DNA of 64,000 bases from Arthrobacter sp. CDRTa11 (GTDB taxonomy: Bacteria > Actinomycetota > Actinomycetes > Actinomycetales > Micrococcaceae): positions 4,712,001-4,776,000 of the forward strand of contig NZ_CP044532.1 of NCBI RefSeq assembly GCF_026427775.1, in the 5' to 3' direction. Below are positions 32,249 through 39,316 of this stretch, in pieces. The notes beneath the pieces are model-generated. The model did no database searches, was not told the DNA's origin, and saw only the letters and a list, made by a program, of their open reading frames with translations. The position numbers were made by a program, and so were the translations under genes. The stretch's first letter is position 1; each line of letters begins with the position of its first letter.

Positions 32249-33397
32249 GTGCCCCAGCACCAGCCATCCGAAGAAGGCCCCGCCACCCATACACTTCCCC
32301 TCCTCCCTGGCGGCTCAGCGTATGAGCGGTCCGGCCCCGCTCAAGCGGTGGGGGCCCGCAGCGCTTTTGCGGGCCAGGGGCGTTCGTACAGCTCAGGACA
32401 GGGGGAAACCTCGGCACCGGCCCAGCCGCTCACTCCCCTGCGCCCCGATGCTTTCACAGTCCCTTATCGTGATCCCCGCTGGGACGGCCCCACGGATCCC
32501 ATCCTGGTCCCGGACCACCTCACCGGCGACTGGGTCCTGTTCTACACGCAGCGCCGAGCGACTGCGCCCGGCCTGACCGGCGTCGAGTGGGTGCACGGCA
32601 CGGAAATAGGCGTGGCGAGATCGTCCGACGGCGGCCTCAACTGGCGCTACCAAGGCACGGTTGACGGACTGGTGCCCCCAGAAACTGAACTCCCCGCTAC
32701 TCTCTGGGCGCCCGACGTCGTACGGATTGGTGACCATTGGATCATGTACCTGACCGTCCTGGGCGGGGTGCGTACGGACTGGACCGGTAACGCGTCAATC
32801 GTCCAGTTCGCCAGCCAGGATCTGGTGAACTGGGAGTACCTCGGCGCCCTGGACCTGGATTCGCCGCGCGTCATTGACGCCGCGGTGGCCCTGTGCGGCG
32901 ACGGCCGCTACCGGCTCTGGTACAAGGACGAAGCCCGGGAGTCGAAAACATACAGTGCCGTCAGCGACACCCCTGGGGATCCGTCGTCGTGGGCTCTTGA
33001 AGGCCTCACCATCCCGGGCCGCCCACATGAGGGGCCCAAGGTCTTCCAGCTGGAGGGAAAGTTCTGGATGATCGTAGACGAGTGGCGAGGCCAGGGTGTT
33101 CATCGGTCGGGGGACGGCGCGGGAGGCTGGACCCGGCAGGAACACCTCGGCGGGCTCATCCTGACGCAACCGGAATCCGTAGATGGACGGCCGGTCGTCG
33201 GACGACACGCGGACGTGGTTCCCCTCGCACCCGCGGAGGACGGCGGGGAACGTGCCCTGCTGGTCTACTTCACGCACCCGTATTGGGGTGGGGAGGACAT
33301 CGACACCATGGCCCCTGACCCCAGGACGCACCTGAGCCACATCCGGGCGGCAGTACTGGAAGTTCGCGACGGAAACCTGGTCTGCACCGAGCACTAG
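32249..33397 (+). CDS. Glycosidase-like five-bladed beta-propeller protein
   Basis: A 382-residue protein. After a disordered approximately 80-residue N-terminus, the sequence shows DPRWDGPTDPILVPD, WVLFYTQRRA, EIGVARSSDGGLNWRYQG, LWAPDVVRIGDHWIMYLT, YRLWYKDEA and HEGPKVFQLEGKFWMIVDEW, the blade repeats of the GH43/GH68 beta-fructosidase superfamily. Acidic candidates are Asp in WAPDV and Glu in HEGPKVF. No signal peptide is present, so it may act on oligosaccharides in the cytosol or be a non-enzymatic relative. GTG 32249 has GGAG 7 nt upstream. A tandem heptamer array follows the stop. Confidence 0.72.
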   Translation: MPQHQPSEEGPATHTLPLLPGGSAYERSGPAQAVGARSAFAGQGRSYSSGQGETSAPAQPLTPLRPDAFTVPYRDPRWDGPTDPILVPDHLTGDWVLFYTQRRATAPGLTGVEWVHGTEIGVARSSDGGLNWRYQGTVDGLVPPETELPATLWAPDVVRIGDHWIMYLTVLGGVRTDWTGNASIVQFASQDLVNWEYLGALDLDSPRVIDAAVALCGDGRYRLWYKDEARESKTYSAVSDTPGDPSSWALEGLTIPGRPHEGPKVFQLEGKFWMIVDEWRGQGVHRSGDGAGGWTRQEHLGGLILTQPESVDGRPVVGRHADVVPLAPAEDGGERALLVYFTHPYWGGEDIDTMAPDPRTHLSHIRAAVLEVRDGNLVCTEH

Positions 33398-33400
33398 CTC

Positions 33401-33449
33401 CGGGCACCGGGCACCGGGCACCGGGCACCGGGCACCGGGCACCGGGCGC
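33401..33449. repeat. Tandem heptamer array (CGGGCAC)
   Basis: Six perfect copies of CGGGCAC plus one CGGGCGC, directly after the glycosidase-like gene and before a terminator. A simple-sequence array likely to vary in copy number by slippage. Confidence 0.95.
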
Positions 33450-33455
33450 CCACAA

Positions 33456-33521
33456 CAGAGGGCCGAACCACGGAACTATAAGCCAGCCGCTGCTGGCACC
33501 GGTCCGTGGTTCGGCCCTCTG
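33456..33521. terminator. Bidirectional terminator between convergent genes
   Basis: Perfect 19-nt arms (33456-33474 and 33503-33521, starting CAGAGGGCCG) enclose a smaller nested hairpin CCAGC/GCTGG. The stem lies between the convergent glycosidase-like and amt genes. It lacks a long T-run. Confidence 0.75.
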
Positions 33522-33548
33522 CCTGACTCGAATGAGTCCCTTTTCGAA

Positions 33549-34838
33549 TTAGCTGCGGTGCGGGGAACCCAGCTCCACCGGGTCTTCGTCCGTAAGGTAC
33601 GCCAGCTCGGAGTGGGCGGCGAGGTCGATGCCGCGCATCTCATCCTCCGGCTTGATGCGCAGGCCAATGGTCCGGTCGAGGATCTTCGCCAGGATCCATG
33701 TGATGCCGAACGAGTAGGCCAGCACCGTCACCGTGGCCAAAGCCTGGACACCGAGGAGCTCGACGCCGCCGCCGTAGAAGAGGCCGCTTACTCCATTCGG
33801 AGCCGCGTCGGTGGCGAACAAACCGATGAGCAGGGTGCCCAGGATGCCGCCGACCAGGTGAACGCCCACCACGTCGAGTGAATCATCGAAGCCCAGACGG
33901 AACTTCAGCTCGATGGCGAGGGAGCATACCGCACCCGCTATGGCTCCGATGGCGAGGGCGCCGAGGGGGCTCACGGCACCACAGGCAGGGGTGATGGCAA
34001 CGAGTGCCGAGATCAGGCCCGAAGCTGCACCCATGCTGGTGGCGGCCCCGCTGCGCAGACGTTCAACCAAGGCCCAGGCAAGGAGTCCGGCCGAGGCTGC
34101 AACGGCCGTGTTGAGGAAGACCACCGAGGCGGACTGGCCGGCCGAGAGTGCCGAGCCGGCGTTGAAACCGAACCAGCCAACCCAGAGCAGCCCGGCCCCC
34201 ACCAGCACCAGGGGCCGGCTGTGCGGCTTGGTGTGTTCCATCTTCGGCCAGCCGGAACTCTTGCCCAGCACCAGGGCCAAGGCGAGCGCCGCGGCGCCGG
34301 CATTCATGTGAACAGCGGTTCCGCCTGCAAAGTCGATCGCCTTGATTCCGCTGGCGATCCAGCCACCGGTAACGCTCCCGTCCGCAGAGGAGAAGGCGAA
34401 CACCCAGTGTGCGATGGGGAAGTAGACGATGGTGGCCCAGATCCCGGCAAACAACATCCAGGCCCCGAACTTCATGCGCCCGGCTGCCGCTCCCGCAACC
34501 AGGGCAGTGGTGACGCAGGCGAAGAACAGCTGGAAAGCCGCGAAGAGGATCACCGGAATGGATGCTGCCTCATCGGCTTCCATCAGCTGACCCATGCCGG
34601 GGAACTCCGTGATGTCTCCGATGAGGCCCAGGCCTCCCACTGAATTTCCAAAGGCCATCGAGTAGCCAAACAAAGCCCACAGAACAGCAACCAGGCTGGC
34701 CCCACCGAAGCACATCATCATCATGTTGAGAATGCGGCGAGACCCCACCATGCCCCCATAGAACAAGGCCAGGGCGGGGATCATCATGCAGACCAGTGCT
34801 GAACTGGCCAAAATCCAAGCGACATTTCCCGAATCCAT
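33549..34838 (-). CDS. amt: Ammonium transporter
   Basis: A 429-residue polytopic protein of the Amt/MEP/Rh family, with about 11 membrane helices starting at NVAWILASSALVCMMIPALALFYGGMV. The conserved pore segments FAGGTAVHMNAGAAALALALVLG (first pore His) and VHLVGGILGTLLIGLF (second pore His) are present. It imports ammonium. ATG 34838 is preceded by AAAGGGG; a longer frame upstream is not Amt-like. No glnK/glnD follow, unlike the amtB-glnK operon of many actinomycetes. A GlnR-like box lies 150-185 bp upstream, suggesting nitrogen control. Confidence 0.95.
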   Translation of the reverse strand: MDSGNVAWILASSALVCMMIPALALFYGGMVGSRRILNMMMMCFGGASLVAVLWALFGYSMAFGNSVGGLGLIGDITEFPGMGQLMEADEAASIPVILFAAFQLFFACVTTALVAGAAAGRMKFGAWMLFAGIWATIVYFPIAHWVFAFSSADGSVTGGWIASGIKAIDFAGGTAVHMNAGAAALALALVLGKSSGWPKMEHTKPHSRPLVLVGAGLLWVGWFGFNAGSALSAGQSASVVFLNTAVAASAGLLAWALVERLRSGAATSMGAASGLISALVAITPACGAVSPLGALAIGAIAGAVCSLAIELKFRLGFDDSLDVVGVHLVGGILGTLLIGLFATDAAPNGVSGLFYGGGVELLGVQALATVTVLAYSFGITWILAKILDRTIGLRIKPEDEMRGIDLAAHSELAYLTDEDPVELGSPHRS

Positions 34839-35279
34839 GGGAAACCCCTTTCGTGATGCGAAGAGAGAACGGAAATTGCCCGTCAGAGCCGCTCCGGAGG
34901 AAGATCGCGGAGTCTGCACCGCGGTCGTCGGAGGGCAGCTATTGCCGTCTGGTTCCAACTGTATGGCGGCATGTGGGCGGTGGGTTTCCGGCTGGTTAAA
35001 TCAACGTTTCAGTCGCAGATACCGGAGTTTCACCTGTAACGCTGATGCCTCTGGGGGCGCCGGGGCCGGGGTGCACAGCGCCGGAGAAGCGTGGTGCGCA
35101 GCACCGGGGCCGGGACATCACCTGGCCTTGCTTGCCAAACCCTGCCTGAAACCTGCCCTTCCACTGCGCCATAGTGCCGGAACCCTTGATCGTTGAGGTC
35201 CATGGTTATTTCAACGGCACACCGATCCAGCCGGACCAGGTGGGCGAATCCGTAAGATGCAAAGGAAGCAGGGACAGCC
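34839..35279. other. Intergenic region between amt and histidine-kinase fragment
   Basis: A 441-bp divergent intergenic region. It contains the GlnR-like box described separately and presumably the amt promoter. The remainder has no convincing ORF on either strand, although open frames exist. Remains of the missing N-terminus of the neighbouring kinase fragment were looked for and not found. Confidence 0.5.
34984..35022 (-). promoter_or_regulatory. GlnR-like box upstream of amt
   Basis: On the minus strand the order is GTATC - 7 nt - GAAAC - 6 nt - TTAAC - 6 nt - GAAAC. This resembles the a-b-a-b GlnR consensus of actinomycetes (GTNAC-n6-GAAAC twice), with one spacing off by one. It lies upstream of amt. 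Confidence 0.5.
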
Positions 35280-35750
35280 GTGAGCCACACAACAGTTCTG
35301 GACCAACGTACCGCCGGCGCCGTCACTCATGACCTGGCCGTTGACTTCCATACTCTGGGACTTGCTGGCTGCATCGACAAGCTGACTGCTCCGCTGCGCC
35401 AGCAAGGTGTTGCGGTGCACTGGGAGACCCCTCATCACGGCATCGAGATTCCCGCAGCCTGCGCCGCCTTGCTGTATCAGGCTGCACAGGAAACACTCAC
35501 CAACGCTTCCAAATACTCCAGGGCAACCGCACTCACCGTTCGCCTGGCAGCGGTTTTCCATGGCGTTCGACTCACCATCACCGATGACGGCGTGGGATTC
35601 AGCGCCGACAGCAATGCCAACAGCCGGAGCAATCACGGCTACGGCCTCCGCCTGATGGCCATGGCCGTCCATGAAGCCGCCGGCACCATCACCGTGGAGT
35701 CCGCCCGCGGTGAGGGTACCCGGGTGTGTATCACCCTTCCGCTTGACTGA
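35280..35750 (+). CDS. Orphan histidine-kinase ATP-binding domain (GHKL), probably truncated
   Basis: A 156-residue protein containing only the C-terminal HATPase domain of a NarL-partner type histidine kinase. N-box QETLTNASKYS (Asn75), G1 box DDGVGFS and G2 box NHGYGLRLMAMAVHEAAGTI are intact, ending at the usual final strand RVCITLPL. The dimerisation helix with its phospho-accepting His (HisKA_3) and any sensor are absent; residues 1-45 correspond to the linker after that helix. It may be a remnant of a decayed kinase or a stand-alone ATPase. GTG 35280 has GGAAG and AGGGA upstream, so it may still be translated. No response regulator is adjacent. Confidence 0.6.
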   Translation: MSHTTVLDQRTAGAVTHDLAVDFHTLGLAGCIDKLTAPLRQQGVAVHWETPHHGIEIPAACAALLYQAAQETLTNASKYSRATALTVRLAAVFHGVRLTITDDGVGFSADSNANSRSNHGYGLRLMAMAVHEAAGTITVESARGEGTRVCITLPLD

Positions 35751-35841
35751 CAACAGCCCGTACTGACACCAGACGGACCAACACCAGCTGTACCAACAAC
35801 GTCCGGACCAGCAACGTCCGGACCGTCGACAGGATGTTCGA

Positions 35842-35875
35842 CGGCGGGAGCGCCGCACCGCTGATGGCTCCGCCG
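35842..35875. terminator. Imperfect hairpin between convergent genes
   Basis: CGGCGGGAGC (35842-35851) pairs with GCTCCGCCG (35867-35875) with a one-base bulge, between the kinase fragment and the convergent hydrolase gene. There is no T-run. Confidence 0.4.
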
Positions 35876-35892
35876 CCGGCTTTCCAGAGTTG

Positions 35893-37515
35893 CTAGCCCC
35901 GCACCTGGTCCCCTGCCACCTTCACGGGCAGGACTATCGCCGAAGGGTGCTCCGGATCGTGGTAGACGGCTTGGTCGGCCGCAAGCAGTGTGACGGCGGT
36001 GGCCCGGGGTTCACCCGTGCCATGATTGCGGGCGAACCGCGGGAAGGCGCCACTGGAAACCTGCACCCGGATGGAGTGGCCACGCTTGAATCGATACGCG
36101 GTTGGCCAGAGCCGAACAGTGGCGCGGGAAAGCTCGTCGGCGGCCGAGAGGCTGGTCAGACCGTCACAGACGTTGTGGGAACGGCCGTCGGGGCCCACGT
36201 CGCACAGGCGGACGAAGACGTCGGCGTGCGCCAGGCTGGATCGGAACCAGATCTCAGCGCTGACTTCGCCGATAACGTCCACATCCTGCTCAAGTACGGC
36301 GGTGGTGTAGGTCAGCACATCGGCCCGCGCCTCAAGCGCTGTGTTGTCGACCCGGCCCCCATGGCTGATGCTGATGCCTCCCGCGGCCGGCGTTGGTTCT
36401 GCCGGATCGTAGCGGAAGGTATCCGGCGAAGAATCAGTGGCCGGATCGACAGAAAGTCCGCCCTGGGCCTGCAGGTGGAACCGTTGAGGTTCATAGCCCT
36501 TCGGCGGCCAGGACTCGAAGTCGCGCCAGGCGTCCTCTCCCATCACGAAAAGCCGGACCGGGGCACGCTCCGCCGGCTGCCCGCCCCTTGCGAATGCCAG
36601 GCCGAAATCGAGGGCCTCCAGCAGCGCAGCATTGGTGAATTCCGCGTGCGTCCAAGGGCCTACGGTCAGCCGGGCCGGCCGCTCCGATTCCTGGAGGACC
36701 TGGAAGTCGCGGAGCTGGCCGGGAAGGAAGATGTCGTACCAGCCACCGACGGAGCTGACCGGCACACCCACATTGGCAACCCGGTGCGAATGGTTGAGGC
36801 TGTCCCAGTACTCGTGCGTCGCATCGTAAGCCAGGACGTCCTGAATGTACTTGGAGCTCCGGCCAATGGCTGCCACATCGGCCGTAGCAAGCGGCAGGGT
36901 GTGCAGCGCCCGCACCGTTTTCCTGGCCTGGCCCCTGCTCCGCAGCATCGCCCAGGGCCGCTCCTGGACGGCGGTCAGCACTCCCCACTCGAACGGCAGC
37001 TCCAGCGACATGCCGTCTTCGCGGAGAAACTCCATGGTCAGCGCAGACTCCGTCACGTGCGGGATCATCGCCTTCACCTGCGGCGGCAGCTGATCGGCAA
37101 CCGCCCACTGGACAAATCCGAGATAGCTCATGCCCACCAGCACCATTGAGTCGCCGAACCAAGGCTGCTTCACCACCCAGTCAAGAGTGGCCATACCGTC
37201 CTCGCGCTCTTGCCGCATCGGATCCAGTATTCCGCCAGAACCAAATCCTCCCCGCACGCTCTGGATCAGCACCTGGAATCCGCGCTCCGCAAGAGGCCGT
37301 GCCATGGCCGCGCCGAACATGCCAGCCCGTCCATACGGTGTGCGGAGCAGTGCAGTGGGCAGCCCCTTGCCGCCATCCCGCGGAGCCCAGCGGTCCGCCA
37401 GCAGCTCAACGCCGTCGGGCATCGGCACGCGCAGGTTTTTCTGCACCACCAGGTCGCGGGTCAGGGGCGGCGGAAGTTCCAGTTTGCGCTGAAGGATGTG
37501 GCTTAAAAGGTTCAC
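35893..37515 (-). CDS. CocE/NonD family hydrolase
   Basis: A 540-residue serine hydrolase of the cocaine esterase/X-Pro dipeptidyl-peptidase (S15) type. The alpha/beta-hydrolase part (residues about 30-330) has the oxyanion Tyr segment RTPYGR and the nucleophile elbow G-M-Ser130-Tyr-Leu-Gly. The C-terminal part is the jelly-roll PepX_C domain (residues about 370-535, RVANVGVP... then VRLWPTAYRFKRGHSIRVQVSS). These enzymes hydrolyse esters or amides; the natural substrate is unknown. It overlaps the TetR regulator gene by 4 nt and is likely its target. Confidence 0.88.
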   Translation of the reverse strand: MNLLSHILQRKLELPPPLTRDLVVQKNLRVPMPDGVELLADRWAPRDGGKGLPTALLRTPYGRAGMFGAAMARPLAERGFQVLIQSVRGGFGSGGILDPMRQEREDGMATLDWVVKQPWFGDSMVLVGMSYLGFVQWAVADQLPPQVKAMIPHVTESALTMEFLREDGMSLELPFEWGVLTAVQERPWAMLRSRGQARKTVRALHTLPLATADVAAIGRSSKYIQDVLAYDATHEYWDSLNHSHRVANVGVPVSSVGGWYDIFLPGQLRDFQVLQESERPARLTVGPWTHAEFTNAALLEALDFGLAFARGGQPAERAPVRLFVMGEDAWRDFESWPPKGYEPQRFHLQAQGGLSVDPATDSSPDTFRYDPAEPTPAAGGISISHGGRVDNTALEARADVLTYTTAVLEQDVDVIGEVSAEIWFRSSLAHADVFVRLCDVGPDGRSHNVCDGLTSLSAADELSRATVRLWPTAYRFKRGHSIRVQVSSGAFPRFARNHGTGEPRATAVTLLAADQAVYHDPEHPSAIVLPVKVAGDQVRG

Positions 37516-38159
37516 GGCTGCGGCTCCTGTACTTTCGTCGTCGTGCTTTCGGAGCGGATGAGAGGACTGGCTGCCGGCGGGAGCAGGGCTGCAGCAGCGC
37601 CCGCCAACCGCATCAGCCGGTCCGCGAACTGTTCGGGGTCAAGGGGCTCCGGCCCCTCCACCACCCACGTATTGACGACGGCGGCCCCGCCGCCGGTCAG
37701 GAACGTGGCAAAGTCCAGTTCCGCCTGCGCGTCAAGGTCCGAGCCGAACGTCTGGTGGACCAGTTCCTGGTTGACGGGAATGAGCAATTCTGTCAGCGAC
37801 TTTGTCATCTGAAAGGCGCAGGAGCTGGTCAGCACGGCGCGGTAGAACGCTCTGTGCTCGGCGAAATGGGCCGCCAGGGCCAGCGCTCCCGCCCGCCTCG
37901 TAGGCGACTTTGAGGCGTCAGCCAGCCGGGGCAACAATTCGCGGCTGGCCAGATCGTATACGGCCGCCAACAGAAGACTCTCGCGGTCCCCGAAATGCTG
38001 GTAAATCACCGGCCGGGTCACACCGGCAGCTTCAGCAATCTCTGAGACGGGAACGGCAGCGGTGCCACGCTGGGCCACGAGCTCGACGGCGGCCCGCATC
38101 AGCGCTGCCCGCGAGCGGCGCACCCTGGGGTCCAGGGCCTCTTTTCCAGCTGTCATCAT
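37512..38159 (-). CDS. TetR family transcriptional regulator
   Basis: A 215-residue regulator. The N-terminal helix-turn-helix (RRSRAALMRAAVELVAQRG...VSEIAEAAGVTRPVIYQHFGDRESLLLAAV) is standard TetR, with a C-terminal ligand domain of about 150 residues. It is the first gene of a two-gene operon with the CocE-type hydrolase. The palindrome TGTAAA-TAAG-TTTACA lies within its promoter, so autoregulation is likely. The ATG at 38159 is 8 nt after a TATAGT box, a leaderless arrangement. Confidence 0.88.
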   Translation of the reverse strand: MMTAGKEALDPRVRRSRAALMRAAVELVAQRGTAAVPVSEIAEAAGVTRPVIYQHFGDRESLLLAAVYDLASRELLPRLADASKSPTRRAGALALAAHFAEHRAFYRAVLTSSCAFQMTKSLTELLIPVNQELVHQTFGSDLDAQAELDFATFLTGGGAAVVNTWVVEGPEPLDPEQFADRLMRLAGAAAALLPPAASPLIRSESTTTKVQEPQP

Positions 38160-38167
38160 GCGAGGAT

Positions 38168-38198
38168 ACTATACAAGTGTAAATAAGTTTACAAGTGT
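38168..38198 (-). promoter_or_regulatory. TetR operator and promoter
   Basis: TATAGT (-10, minus strand, 38173-38168) is followed upstream by the palindrome TGTAAATAAGTTTACA (38178-38193), flanked by direct repeats ACAAGTGT at 38173-38180 and 38191-38198. The region is much more AT-rich than its surroundings. Binding would block transcription of the regulator-hydrolase operon. Confidence 0.75.
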
Positions 38199-38208
38199 CA
38201 ATTAGTGC

Positions 38209-38766
38209 TCACTTAGAAGCCAAGCCCGCCAGCTTCGCCAGCTCCCGGGCCAGGATCTTTGCCCGTGATTCCGGTGTCCGGGCCTTGAGGAGTGGAAGGA
38301 TCACGGCGTAGCGTCCTGATTTCCCGAGGCTTTCGAAGGCAGTTCCAGCCGCGGGGTCATCAGCGAGCGCGGCCGCCAGGTCAGGCGGCACGTCCGCGGT
38401 CCGCTGCGAGTCATACGCGGCAGCCCAGCGTCCGTCCGCCTTGGCCAACTCGATCTCCGCGAGTCCCGGCGGCCGCATCCGACCGGCTTCCATCAGGGCC
38501 TCGGCCTTGACCACATTGATCCGGGACCACGAACTTTTCACCCGTCGCCGCGAGTAGCGCTGGAGGAATGACGCGTCGTTATGGGACTTGCGCTGGCCAT
38601 CGATCCAGCCGTGGCACAGTGCTACGTCCAGCGCTTCCTCAATGGTCAGCAACGCCGCCCGGGAATGCCGCTTGCCGATCAGCAGCCAGGCCTCGCTCGC
38701 GTGGCCCTCGTTTGCCGTGAGCCACGAGTCCCACTCCCCGGCGTTCCGGAACTCGAGCGGATCCAC
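38209..38766 (-). CDS. YdeI/OmpD-associated family protein
   Basis: A 185-residue cytosolic protein. It contains WDSWLTANEGHASEAWLLIGKR, LTIEEALDVALCHGWIDGQRKSHN, RYSRRRVKSSWSRINVVKAEALMEAGRM and the C-terminal helical AFESLGKSGRYAVILPLLKARTPESRAKILARELAKL, the pattern of the YdeI family (sometimes called bacteriocin-protection proteins). GTG 38766 is preferred because AGGG lies 6 nt upstream. A TTG at 38790 would add 8 residues and overlap the VOC gene. It probably shares an operon with the VOC gene. Confidence 0.8.
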   Translation of the reverse strand: MDPLEFRNAGEWDSWLTANEGHASEAWLLIGKRHSRAALLTIEEALDVALCHGWIDGQRKSHNDASFLQRYSRRRVKSSWSRINVVKAEALMEAGRMRPPGLAEIELAKADGRWAAAYDSQRTADVPPDLAAALADDPAAGTAFESLGKSGRYAVILPLLKARTPESRAKILARELAKLAGLASK

Positions 38767-38767
38767 G

Positions 38768-39193
38768 TCAGCCCTGCGGTCGGGAGGCAAGCACGTCCAG
38801 GTAATGGGGGTTGTTCATCACGCCCAGCACGTTTCCAAACGGGTCCACCACAGAAGCGGTGATGAAGCCCGAGTCCCCGTGGGCTGTGATGGGCTGATAC
38901 TCCGTGGCACCCATCGCCAACAGCCGCTCCACGGTGGCACTGAGATCGTCAACATGCCAGTGCATCACTGCGCCACCGGGCCCATTTGCCGTCGACGGCG
39001 GCCGGAAGCGGCTGTCGATGATGCCCAGCTCGTTCTGGTAGTCACCGATCCGAAACTCCGAGTATGCCAGGAGCCCGTCCGGCCCCGGCCGCTGGAAGTA
39101 GGCGTCAAAACCAAGGAACTCCTGATACCAGGCGGTGGCAGCTGCCACGTCATCGGCCCAGAAGTTGATGGTGCTGAATCCCCGCAGGCTCAC
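38768..39193 (-). CDS. VOC family (glyoxalase/bleomycin-resistance-like) protein
   Basis: A 141-residue protein with two beta-alpha-beta-beta-beta modules (STINFWADDVAAATAWYQEFLGFD... and HWHVDDLSATVERLLAMGATE ... SVVDPFGNVLGVMNN). The WYQEFLGF and DPFGN motifs are typical. The set of metal ligands is incomplete, so it may bind rather than transform its ligand. GTG 39193 is chosen because GGAA lies 6 nt upstream; a longer frame adds a basic non-homologous segment. Confidence 0.8.
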   Translation of the reverse strand: MSLRGFSTINFWADDVAAATAWYQEFLGFDAYFQRPGPDGLLAYSEFRIGDYQNELGIIDSRFRPPSTANGPGGAVMHWHVDDLSATVERLLAMGATEYQPITAHGDSGFITASVVDPFGNVLGVMNNPHYLDVLASRPQG

Positions 39194-39316
39194 AGTTCGT
39201 TCCCTTCGTCGGCTTCCAGTTCCCCTTTGTGCACGGCGGCTCGCCGGGCAAGGGACGGGCACCGGCCGGAGAATCAGCCGAACGCCCCTGCCCGTACCCT
39301 ACGACGGGAAGTCTCC

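Noticed and set aside
33401..33449. Possible CRISPR-like array
   Set aside because: Units are 7 bp with no spacers, and no cas genes are present.
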